From: 66-474 sp036568625
GTDB taxonomy: Bacteria; Pseudomonadota; Gammaproteobacteria; Xanthomonadales; Rhodanobacteraceae
Assembly (NCBI GenBank): GCA_036568625.1
Contig: DATCSF010000218.1
Location: 1 to 23,294 of the forward strand
Direction: 5' to 3'
Length of the DNA stretch: 23,294 nucleotides
The position numbers were made by a program, and so were the translations under genes. The notes beneath the pieces were generated by a model. The model saw only the letters and a list, made by a program, of their open reading frames with translations. It had not been told where the DNA came from and made no database searches. Below are positions 1 through 6,056 of the stretch, one piece after another (within the stretch, counting starts at the first letter, position 1; each line of letters opens with the position of its first letter).

Positions 1-772
1 GCAGCACCTGGCAATCCGGTTTCGCCAGCGCCAGGCGCCGCGCATCCAGGCCGTAATGCGCGTGGTAATCGGCGACATCCGGGAACTGCGCGTCGGCCAT
101 GCGCTCCCTCTGGATGCGCAGCATGATCACGACGTCGGCGCCCGCGATCGCATCGTCGAAGTCTTCGGTGGTCGCGCAACCCGGAAATTCCTTCAGCGAC
201 TCCGGCAACATCGCGCGCGGCGCGCACAGGCGGATGGCACGCACGCCCAGCGTGTGGAATGCTTGCGCGTCCGAGCGCGCGACGCGCGAGTGGCGAATGT
301 CGCCGCAAATCGCAACATGGAGGTCTTCGAAATCGTGTCGCCGCTGGCGGATCGTCAGCGCGTCCAGCAGCCCCTGGGTCGGGTGCGCATGGGTGCCGTC
401 GCCGGCATTGATCACCGCCACGTCCGAGTTGGCGTGTTGTGCCAGGTACGCGGGCATGCCGTTTTCGTTGTGGCGCACCACCAGCGCATCCAGGCCCATC
501 GCTTCCAGTGTGTGCAGGGTATCGAGCAGGCTTTCGCCCTTGCTGGTAGACGAGCGCGAGAGATCGAAATTGACGTTGTCCGCGCCCAGCCGCTTGGCCG
601 CCAATACGAATGATGTGCGCGTGCGTGTGGAGGGTTCGAAAAACAGTGTCAGCACGGTGCGGCCGGTCAGCAGGTCACGTGGCGCGCCGTCCGTGCGATA
701 GCGTTCGGCGCGATCAAGCAATCGCGTGATCGTCGCGCGGTCCAGGTCTTCAAGGGTCAGGAGATGGTGCAT
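1..772 (-). CDS. pyrB: Aspartate carbamoyltransferase catalytic chain, 3' end cut by window
   Basis: Joins carbamoyl phosphate to L-aspartate in the second step of pyrimidine synthesis (cytosol). The frame is open from ATG at 772 to the left edge, giving 257 codons of a usual 305-320. Visible family signatures in order: the carbamoyl-phosphate loop FFEPSTRTRTSF near residue 50, SRSSTSKGES near residue 75, VVRHNENGMPAYLAQ, DGTHAHPTQGLLDALTI, and ADYHAHYGLD close to the cut. The start is supported by AAGAAGGA on the minus strand at 779-786, 6 nt before the ATG. It is the last visible gene of the gshB-tonB-yqgE-ruvX-pyrB run but is separated from ruvX by 152 bp that hold an interspersed repeat, so it may have its own promoter. 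Only the missing C-terminus is uncertain. Confidence 0.96.
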   Translation of the reverse strand, partial: MHHLLTLEDLDRATITRLLDRAERYRTDGAPRDLLTGRTVLTLFFEPSTRTRTSFVLAAKRLGADNVNFDLSRSSTSKGESLLDTLHTLEAMGLDALVVRHNENGMPAYLAQHANSDVAVINAGDGTHAHPTQGLLDALTIRQRRHDFEDLHVAICGDIRHSRVARSDAQAFHTLGVRAIRLCAPRAMLPESLKEFPGCATTEDFDDAIAGADVVIMLRIQRERMADAQFPDVADYHAHYGLDARRLALAKPDCQVL

Positions 773-786
773 GGATTGTCCTTCTT

Positions 787-903
787 GCGATCATCCCTGA
801 TCCCCGCTTCGCCGAATCGATGGTTGTAACGGAGGTTTCAAAGCTCGACAGACCAGAACGGCTTTCCCCGGCCTGACTTTTCACGACAGCCGCTTCGATC
901 CAG
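787..903 (+). repeat. Interspersed intergenic repeat, copy A
   Basis: One of five copies seen in this window. The left module is at 787-811 (TGCGATC, then ATCCCTGATC and CCGCTTCG). The conserved core is at 856-899 (GAACGGC, GGCCTGACTTTTCAC, CAGCCGCTTCG). The octamer CCGCTTCG occurs in both modules, at 804-811 and 890-897. GAACGGC at 856 can pair with GCCG-C-TTC at 889-896 as a bulged hairpin. It fills the ruvX-pyrB gap and is the only copy antisense to the neighbouring transcription. It has no coding potential. Confidence 0.8.
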
Positions 904-924
904 AACCCCCCGAGCGTGGCAAAT

Positions 925-1362
925 TTATTCGCGTTCGAGGTGCATGTGCGTCAGCCAACTCTCAAGGATAACCGCGGCGGCCAGCGAGTCGATGTTTTCG
1001 GCATCGCGTCGGCGCGCGGAACCGGACGCGCGCTGCGCGGCAAAGCGGCGCGCAGCTTCCTGCGAAGTATGGCGTTCATCGATCAGGTGCACCGGCAATC
1101 CGCTGCGTTTCCCCAGCGCGTCCGCGAACGCGCGTGCGCCGCGGGTGATCGCCTGTTCCGCGCCGTCCAGCGTCAGCGGCAGGCCCACGACCAGGGCATC
1201 GGGCTTCCATTCCGTCAGCAACGCATCCAGGCGGGACCAATCAGGTTGGCCGGCCTGCGCAGTGAGCGCGGACAAAGGACGGGCAGATTGGCTGATGCGG
1301 TTGCCGCTGGCGACGCCGATCCGGCGCGCGCCGTAGTCGAATCCTAATATGCATCCGCTCAT
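925..1362 (-). CDS. ruvX: RuvX/YqgF, pre-16S rRNA processing nuclease
   Basis: RNase H-fold nuclease that matures the 5' end of 16S rRNA; an older name is putative Holliday junction resolvase. 145 residues, a normal length for the family. The N-terminus GCILGFDYGARRIGVA carries the first catalytic Asp (D9). VGLPLTLDGAEQ, LIDERHTSQEA (acidic second site) and NIDSLAAAVILESWL near the C-terminus are the other family blocks. The start ATG at 1362 gives the expected N-terminus with no extension. yqgE-ruvX-pyrB order is common in Gammaproteobacteria. Here the gene is flanked by repeats on both sides (copy B upstream, copy A downstream), an unusual spacing for a run that is normally tight. Confidence 0.95.
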   Translation of the reverse strand: MSGCILGFDYGARRIGVASGNRISQSARPLSALTAQAGQPDWSRLDALLTEWKPDALVVGLPLTLDGAEQAITRGARAFADALGKRSGLPVHLIDERHTSQEAARRFAAQRASGSARRRDAENIDSLAAAVILESWLTHMHLERE

Positions 1363-1377
1363 GATCTGGATAATCTC

Positions 1378-1500
1378 CGATCGCAGCGGCTGTTGTGAAA
1401 AGTCAGGCCATGGAAGGCCGTTCTCGTGGTCATGGGTTCGAAAGGCCGCCGTCGGGCTGTGCGTTTGGCGGAGCGGCGATCAGGGGCGACCGCACCAACG
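1378..1500 (-). repeat. Interspersed intergenic repeat, copy B
   Basis: Minus-strand copy occupying nearly all of the 143-bp yqgE-ruvX gap. The left module (about 1469-1497) carries TGCGGTCGCCCCTGATC and CCGCTCCG, just after the yqgE stop at 1506. The core at 1380-1423 reads GAACGGC, CCATGGCCTGA, CTTTTCACAACAGCCG. The spacer between modules is 45 nt, against 44 in copy A and 45 in copy C. The sense orientation relative to transcription means it would lie in the yqgE-ruvX mRNA and could fold through GGCC/GGCC arms. Confidence 0.82.
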
Positions 1501-1505
1501 AATCC

Positions 1506-2192
1506 TCACGCTCTTCCCGAATAACTCGTCAAGTTGGCTGGATTGATCCCCACCAATGCCACCGCGGCGCCCCAGCGATCGTCCAGCGCGGTGTCGAACA
1601 GGATGCGTTCGTCCGCTTGCACCGTGAGCCAGGCATTCTCGCGCAATTCCTGCTCGAGCTGTCCGGCGCCCCAGCCGGCGTAGCCAAGCGCCACCAGCAC
1701 GCGGTCGGGACCGTCGCCGTCGGCCATGGCCGCGAGGATGTCGCGCGAAGTGGTGACGGTCAGCATGTCGTTGACGCGATAGCTGGAATCCCATCCGCGC
1801 CTGCCCGATGCGTGCAGGACGAACCCGCGCTCGGGCTGCACCGGGCCGCCTACCAGCACCGGCGCGTCGGCGATTTCGGCGCGTTCGCACGGCATGTGCA
1901 TTTGCTGCAGCACATCGCCCAGTTTGTAATCCGACAGCCGGTTGACCACCAGCCCCATCGCGCCTTCCTCGCCGTGCTGGCAGATGAAGGTGATGCCGCG
2001 CGCGAAATTGGGATCGCCCATGCCCGGCATCGCGATCAGGAAATGACCAGTCAGCGAAGGTGTGCCCGTGGCAGCCGGGCGGTCCCGGCTCCGCAGCTCA
2101 GCGTGCTGCCCGGGTTTGCGGTGCGCCGGCCTTTTGCCCGTTGAACCGGGCTTGTCGCCCGCGTCCGGGTCTTTGTCGGAGGATTTGACCAT
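1506..2192 (-). CDS. yqgE: YqgE/AlgH family protein (DUF179)
   Basis: Member of the AlgH/YqgE family; the biochemical role is not settled, though AlgH was first linked to alginate gene control in Pseudomonas. 228 residues against a usual length near 187. The family core starts at about residue 47 with LTGHFLIAMPGMGDPNFARG and continues through FICQHGEEGAMGLVVNR, VLVGGPVQPERGFVLH and GYAGWGAGQLEQELRENAW. The first 45 or so residues are a Lys/Arg/Pro/Asp-rich, probably disordered extension. No in-frame ATG or GTG lies between it and the core that I could see, so the long form seems real. No Shine-Dalgarno sequence precedes the ATG; a TACAAT box lies 6 nt upstream (see the promoter entry). The tonB stop is 30 bp upstream. 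Confidence 0.93.
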   Translation of the reverse strand: MVKSSDKDPDAGDKPGSTGKRPAHRKPGQHAELRSRDRPAATGTPSLTGHFLIAMPGMGDPNFARGITFICQHGEEGAMGLVVNRLSDYKLGDVLQQMHMPCERAEIADAPVLVGGPVQPERGFVLHASGRRGWDSSYRVNDMLTVTTSRDILAAMADGDGPDRVLVALGYAGWGAGQLEQELRENAWLTVQADERILFDTALDDRWGAAVALVGINPANLTSYSGRA

Positions 2193-2198
2193 GCGCCG

Positions 2199-2226
2199 AT
2201 TGTAGCGCCGCCAGTCGAAACGTCAG
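2199..2226 (-). promoter_or_regulatory. Putative sigma70-type promoter for yqgE, possibly leaderless
   Basis: On the minus strand, CTGACG (2221-2226, 4/6 match to the -35 consensus) and TACAAT (2199-2204, 5/6 match to -10) are 16 bp apart. The ATG of yqgE follows the -10 by 6 nt, so initiation at the usual distance would fall on the A of the start codon. The -35 overlaps the tonB stop. There is no ribosome binding site, which fits a leaderless transcript. This is inference from matches only. Confidence 0.4.
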
Positions 2227-3131
2227 CGCAATTCGGGGGCGCGTGTGCGAAGGTGATTACCAGGCAGGAATTGCCATGTGCGCGTGATCACGAGTTCGGT
2301 GATGCGATGGCCGCTGGCGTCTTTCTCGGCGGGAATCGGCGGGAACGGTGCGGCCAGGTGCACGATGCGGACCGCGGCGTCGTCGAGCACGCGGTGCCCG
2401 GAGCTGTGGTTGACGGTGACCCCACGCACTTGCCCGTCGGGCGCCAGCACCACGGTCAGGATCAGGTCGCCGTGCAGATGGCGCAGCCGCGCGGCGTCGG
2501 GATAGTTGAGATTGCCGATGCGCTCGATGCGGTGCACCCACGCGACCTGGTACGCAGCAAACGCGACGCTTTTGGTGTTGGCGGAGATGTATTTGCGGCG
2601 CGGGCGCCGCGCGTAGGCTTCCTGTTCGTTGCGCACTTCCTGGGCGAGTCGCGCCATTTCCATCCGCTGCGGAACGGGAATGGATGAAACCTGCTGCTCG
2701 GACTGCGGCTGGTCGCGGGTATTGCGCCCGCTGGCGACGCGGACGTCGGCGCGGCCGGTGGTGGTGAGGATGTGCGGTCCACTCGCGGTCTGCTGCGCCG
2801 GCGCGGCGGGCATCATCGGCACCGGTGCGGCGCCCGCCTGGGTAACCGGCAGCGGACCCGAAACCGGGGCACCAGGTCGATGCGCCTTGTCGCTGTTGCC
2901 GCCGCCGGCGTTGTTGGCCTGGGCCAGAAAATCAGCCTTGTCAGGCGTTTCGGCGTTCGAGGTGTTGATCAGGGTGACGTCCAGCGTTGGCAGGCTGGGC
3001 GCGGGTTTCGCGAAGTGAAAGCCGATGCCGAGGATCACGATCGCATGCAGCATCAGCGAGAACAGCAGCGCGACGCTCATGCGGTCTGCGCCGCCGTTGC
3101 CGTGCGCCATCTGAACCGCTGCTGCATTCAC
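2223..3131 (-). CDS. TonB-type energy transducer
   Basis: Inner-membrane protein expected to couple ExbB/ExbD and the proton motive force to TonB-dependent outer-membrane receptors; some relatives serve envelope functions instead. 302 residues: a single membrane anchor at about 19-39 (SVALLFSLMLHAIVILGIGF), a long Pro/Ala/Gly/Ser periplasmic linker, a charged segment around 155-185, and a TonB C-terminal domain at about 209-290 (NYPDAARLRHLHGDLILTV, APDGQVRGVTV, SSGHRVLDDAAVR). No exbB or exbD is nearby. It starts with GTG at 3131, overlapping the gshB stop as GTGA, so translation is probably coupled; an internal ATG at 3110 is the alternative start. The position next to gshB is typical of xanthomonads. 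Confidence 0.88.
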   Translation of the reverse strand: MNAAAVQMAHGNGGADRMSVALLFSLMLHAIVILGIGFHFAKPAPSLPTLDVTLINTSNAETPDKADFLAQANNAGGGNSDKAHRPGAPVSGPLPVTQAGAAPVPMMPAAPAQQTASGPHILTTTGRADVRVASGRNTRDQPQSEQQVSSIPVPQRMEMARLAQEVRNEQEAYARRPRRKYISANTKSVAFAAYQVAWVHRIERIGNLNYPDAARLRHLHGDLILTVVLAPDGQVRGVTVNHSSGHRVLDDAAVRIVHLAAPFPPIPAEKDASGHRITELVITRTWQFLPGNHLRTRAPELR

Positions 3132-4114
3132 GCTGCCGCACCCCGAGTTTCAGGTTTCGATTCCTGGGTCCCGACGCTTTCGATCGCATCGAACACCCTT
3201 CCCGCGATGTTCAAGCCAAATTGTGCATCCAGTTCACGCGCGCAAGTGGGTGAGGTGACGTTGACCTCGGTGAGATAGTCGCCGATCACGTCGAGCCCCG
3301 CGAAGACGATGCCGCGCCGCGCCAGCTCCGGCCCGACTTCGGCGGCGATCCAGTAGTCGTGTTCGGACAGTGGCTGGCCCACGCCGCGCCCGCCCGCCGC
3401 GAGGTTGCCGCGGAAATCGGTGCCCTGCGGGATCCGCGCCAGGGCGTAGGGCACGGGTTCGCCGTTCACCATCAGGATGCGCTTGTCGCCTCGGCTGATT
3501 TCGGGGATGAACTTCTGCGCCATCACGAAGCGGCGGTCGTCGCCGGCCAGCGTTTCCAGGATCGAATTGAGGTTCGGGTCGTCGCCGCGCGAGCGGAAGA
3601 TGCCGCGCCCGCCCATGCCGTCCAGCGGCTTCAGCACTACCTCGCCGTGCGCCCGTGCGAAGCGGCGCAATTCGCCGCGGTCGCGCGCCACCAGGGCCGG
3701 CGCGCAGCACTGCGGAAACCATTGCGCCGCCAGTTTCTCGTTGAAGTCGCGCAGCGCCTGCGGGGCGTTGATCACGCGCACCCCCGCACGCGCGGCGAGG
3801 TCGAGCACCAGCGTGTCGTACAGGAATTGCGTGTCGAACGGCGGATCCTTGCGTGCCAGCACGAGGTCGATGCCATCGGCCAGCGGCTGCCAGCGCGCCG
3901 CGCCCAGGGTGAACCAGGCGGTCGTGTTGTCGCGGACCTCCAGCGGCGCCAGCCGTGCCCACGCCACGCCGTCGCGCACGGCAAGATCGCCCTGCAGCAT
4001 GTAGCGCAGCGAATGGCCGCGCCGTTGCGCTTCCAGCAGCAGGGCCAGCGTGGTGTCCTTTTCCGGATGGATGGTGCCGATGGGGTCCATCAGCACCGCA
4101 ATGGAGCGATTCAT
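3128..4114 (-). CDS. gshB: Glutathione synthetase
   Basis: ATP-grasp ligase that adds glycine to gamma-glutamylcysteine, the last step of glutathione synthesis (cytosol). 328 residues, close to the family norm of 315-320. Signatures in order: VLMDPIGTIHPEKDTTLALLLEAQRRGH at the N-terminus, LVLARKDPPFDTQFLYDT, INAPQALRDFNEKL, VVLKPLDGMGGRGIFR (ATP-grasp Gly loop), DKRILMVNGEPVPYALAR, GNLAAGGRG and NVTSPTCARELD near the C-terminus. ATG at 4114 gives the expected N-terminus; the only SD-like sequence (AAGG) is rather far upstream. It is the first gene of the minus-strand run and is divergent from pilG. Confidence 0.97.
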   Translation of the reverse strand: MNRSIAVLMDPIGTIHPEKDTTLALLLEAQRRGHSLRYMLQGDLAVRDGVAWARLAPLEVRDNTTAWFTLGAARWQPLADGIDLVLARKDPPFDTQFLYDTLVLDLAARAGVRVINAPQALRDFNEKLAAQWFPQCCAPALVARDRGELRRFARAHGEVVLKPLDGMGGRGIFRSRGDDPNLNSILETLAGDDRRFVMAQKFIPEISRGDKRILMVNGEPVPYALARIPQGTDFRGNLAAGGRGVGQPLSEHDYWIAAEVGPELARRGIVFAGLDVIGDYLTEVNVTSPTCARELDAQFGLNIAGRVFDAIESVGTQESKPETRGAAA

Positions 4115-4409
4115 TGGCTTGTATTACCTTGAGGACGTGGGGAACGTTGCCCTTGTTCCATGGTCGAGGTGGGGAGCAGGCCTGCGGGGGCAAAACGCAA
4201 ATCGTCACATTCGCACAGGTCCCTCTTGGTGTATCTTGGCACAGCGGCCGGCTTTGCCTCAGGAAGAAGGCATCCGGGTTCGTCTGCAGGGGGACGAATC
4301 GCAGGGGGGATCACTCGGGATCGGATGTGACGGCCGTCACAGTGACTTGTGGTGTGGCATCCATGTTGCATGGAGTCTCACCGCCTCCCGAAGAGGTGGA
4401 ACCCTGACC
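4115..4409. other. Divergent gshB/pilG regulatory gap
   Basis: 295 bp with no gene. It must contain the promoters for gshB (leftward) and the pil-chp cluster (rightward). Seen here: the CRP-type palindrome at 4326-4341, an 11-bp palindrome GTCACAGTGAC at 4336-4346 overlapping it, and a small hairpin TCCATG-TTG-CATGGA at 4360-4374. A weak promoter-like pair, TTCGCA (4210-4215) and TATCTT (4232-4237) with a 16-bp spacer, reads rightward. If that pair is used, the CRP-type site would lie downstream of the start point. No convincing gshB promoter was found. Confidence 0.6.
4326..4341. promoter_or_regulatory. CRP/Vfr/Clp-type binding site upstream of pilG
   Basis: TGTGACGGCCGTCACA is a perfect 16-bp palindrome matching TGTGA-N6-TCACA, the core recognised by CRP and its relatives Vfr (Pseudomonas, cAMP) and Clp (Xanthomonas, c-di-GMP responsive). 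It is centred at 4333.5, 76 bp before the pilG start codon. A centre at -41.5 would place the start point near 4375. The match is seen directly; which regulator uses it, and whether it activates or represses, is inference. Confidence 0.72.
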
Positions 4410-4814
4410 GTGAACGACAACGCCAACCACGATGGCCTCGCCGGGTTGAAGGTGATGGTCATCGACGACTCGAAGACCATCCGCCGTACCGCCGAAACCC
4501 TGCTGAAGAAGGAGGGTGCGGAAGTATTGACCGCCGTGGACGGCTTCGAGGCGCTGGCCAAGATCTCCGATCTGCGCCCCGACATCATTTTCGTGGACAT
4601 CATGATGCCGCGGCTGGACGGTTATCAGACCTGCGCGCTGATCAAGAACAACCACGTGTTCCGCGCCACGCCCGTGATCATGCTGTCGTCCAAGGACGGC
4701 CTGTTCGACAAGGCGCGCGGCCGGATCGTGGGTTCCGAGCAATACCTCACCAAACCTTTCACCCGCGACGAGTTGCTGGATGCGATCCGGCAGCACGTTT
4801 CGGCCGACAAATGA
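4410..4814 (+). CDS. pilG: PilG, CheY-like response regulator of twitching motility
   Basis: Single-domain receiver acting as an output of the Pil-Chp system; in Pseudomonas it promotes pilus extension and cAMP production. 134 residues (PilG of P. aeruginosa is 135). Receiver residues: acidic pair D19-D20 in VMVIDDSKTIRRTAE, phosphoacceptor D63 in IIFVDIMMPRLDGYQTCALIK, and K115 in YLTKPFTRDELL. I chose the GTG at 4410 because GAGGTGGA at 4393-4400 lies 9 nt upstream and the product matches PilG from its N-terminus; the frame stays open back to 4050 but that stretch is the regulatory gap. It is the first gene of the cluster. Confidence 0.95.
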   Translation: MNDNANHDGLAGLKVMVIDDSKTIRRTAETLLKKEGAEVLTAVDGFEALAKISDLRPDIIFVDIMMPRLDGYQTCALIKNNHVFRATPVIMLSSKDGLFDKARGRIVGSEQYLTKPFTRDELLDAIRQHVSADK

Positions 4815-4838
4815 CGCATCCACCACCGTGGTGATGCG
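4815..4838 (+). other. Hairpin between pilG and pilH
   Basis: CGCATC-ACC and GGT-GATGCG arms, with a one-base bulge, face each other across 4815-4838, directly after the pilG stop. There is no T run after it. It could be a processing or stability hairpin separating the two receiver genes; a terminator looks unlikely. Confidence 0.4.
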
Positions 4839-4856
4839 CGCAGGGGAATCCAAGCA

Positions 4857-5228
4857 ATGGCACACATCCTGATCATCGACGACTCGCCCACCGACGTGAA
4901 GATTTTTTCCGGCGCGCTGGAGCGGGCGGGGCACAAGGTCACTTCGGCGGGTACCGCCGAGGCTGGCATCGCCGCCGCGCAGAAGGACAGGCCGGACCTG
5001 GTGCTGATGGACGTGATCATGCCCGGCATGAACGGCTTCCAGGCCACCCGCAGCCTCACCAAGGATCCGCAAACCAGTTCCATTCCGGTGGTGATCGTCA
5101 CCACCAAGAACATGGAAACCGACCGCATGTGGGGCTTGCGCCAGGGCGCGAAGGACGTGCTGGTGAAGCCGGTCAGCGAAAAGGATCTGGTGGCCAATGT
5201 CAGCAAGCACCTTGCCGCGCAGGCCTGA
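4857..5228 (+). CDS. pilH: PilH, CheY-like response regulator of twitching motility
   Basis: Second single-domain receiver of the Pil-Chp system; in Pseudomonas it opposes or drains phosphate from the PilG branch and is linked to pilus retraction. 123 residues. Receiver residues: D8-D9 in ILIIDDSPTDVK, phosphoacceptor D52 in LVLMDVIMPGMNGFQATR, a Thr-Thr pair at the fourth strand (VIVTTKN), and K104 in VLVKPVSEKD. The RWGL/MWGLRQGAKDVL segment is PilH-like. The SD-like AGGGGAA at 4841-4847 lies about 9 nt before the ATG. It follows pilG by 42 bp and precedes pilI by 6 bp. Confidence 0.95.
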   Translation: MAHILIIDDSPTDVKIFSGALERAGHKVTSAGTAEAGIAAAQKDRPDLVLMDVIMPGMNGFQATRSLTKDPQTSSIPVVIVTTKNMETDRMWGLRQGAKDVLVKPVSEKDLVANVSKHLAAQA

Positions 5229-5234
5229 GCGACG

Positions 5235-5873
5235 ATGAGCAAGAAGCGCTCCCCCGAGAAACACGGCCATCGCAACGACGCGCGGCATGTACACGCCACG
5301 CCCGGTGCGGCCGCGGCGGGCGCTTCGGAAGCAGTACAGCCGGCCGGTGCCTACGCGCTGCTGGCCGATTACGAGCGCCGCAGCCTTGAGCACGATCCCG
5401 GCGTGCCGGAGCAGATCGAGGCGCCGGGCCTGTGGCGCGCGATCGGCTTTCGGGTCGGCGATCATCATTTCGTCAGCGGCATCGACGAGGTCAGTGAAAT
5501 CCTGATGTCGCCGCCGCCCGTCACCAGCATCCCCGCGACCCGTCCGTGGTTGCTGGGCGTCGCCAATGTGCGCGGCAACCTGATCGCGCTGGTGGACCTG
5601 AAACAATTCCTGTTCGAGCAGCGCACCCATGTCACCGGGCGCGCACGCGTGCTGGTGGTGCGGCAGGCGGGCGGCAACGTGGGCCTGCTGGTCGACGAGT
5701 TGCTCGGCCAGCGCAACCTCACCGACGCCGATCGCGTGGACGCGGAAGGTGAGGCCGATGCGCGGCTGGCGCGTTTCGTCACCGAGAACGTGACGTTGGG
5801 CTCGGTGCGGCTCGGGCGCTTCAGTATGGTGGAGTTGACGCGTACAGCGGAGTTCCAGCACGCGGGAATTTAG
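5235..5873 (+). CDS. pilI: PilI, CheW-like adaptor
   Basis: Adaptor that joins the transducer PilJ to the kinase ChpA. 212 residues, longer than P. aeruginosa PilI (178), because of a basic/Ala-rich N-terminal extension of about 45 residues (KKRSPEKHGHRN and following). The CheW domain occupies roughly 65-205: AIGFRVGDHHFVSGIDEVSEI, PVTSIPATRPWLLGVANVRGNLIALVDL, VLVVRQAGGNVGLLVDELLGQ. No clear ribosome binding site is seen, but the start lies 6 bp after the pilH stop, so coupling is likely. Its stop is followed immediately by repeat copy C, which breaks the otherwise tight spacing before pilJ. Confidence 0.93.
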   Translation: MSKKRSPEKHGHRNDARHVHATPGAAAAGASEAVQPAGAYALLADYERRSLEHDPGVPEQIEAPGLWRAIGFRVGDHHFVSGIDEVSEILMSPPPVTSIPATRPWLLGVANVRGNLIALVDLKQFLFEQRTHVTGRARVLVVRQAGGNVGLLVDELLGQRNLTDADRVDAEGEADARLARFVTENVTLGSVRLGRFSMVELTRTAEFQHAGI

Positions 5874-5875
5874 TG

Positions 5876-5998
5876 TGCGATCGATCCCTGATCGCGGTTT
5901 CGTTGGGTGTTTTGGGGTGTTGGAGGGGTTGCAGACGATGGACACTGGAACGGCCATCCCTCGCCTGACTCTCAACAACAGCCGCTCCGAACCAGATT
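5876..5998 (+). repeat. Interspersed intergenic repeat, copy C
   Basis: Lies in the 183-bp pilI-pilJ gap, sense to both genes, and begins 2-3 bp after the pilI stop. The left module at 5876-5902 reads TGCGATCGATCCCTGATCGC then GGTTTCG. The core at 5948-5991 reads GAACGGCCATCCC, CGCCTGACTCTC, AACAACAGCCGCTCCGA. The 45-nt spacer matches copies A and B. An ATG inside the core opens a short frame that is not a gene. Confidence 0.82.
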
Positions 5999-6056
5999 CT
6001 TGCGACAGGGGAACGAAAAACATGCAAGCGACATACATGGCAACGAGGTGGGAATC

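Noticed and set aside
56..613. Plus-strand frames over pyrB
   Set aside because: They are antisense to a clear aspartate carbamoyltransferase and show no family signature.
4141..4200. CCATGG-containing stretch near 4158 as a sixth repeat copy
   Set aside because: Only the 6-bp CCATGG is shared; the flanks do not align to the core.
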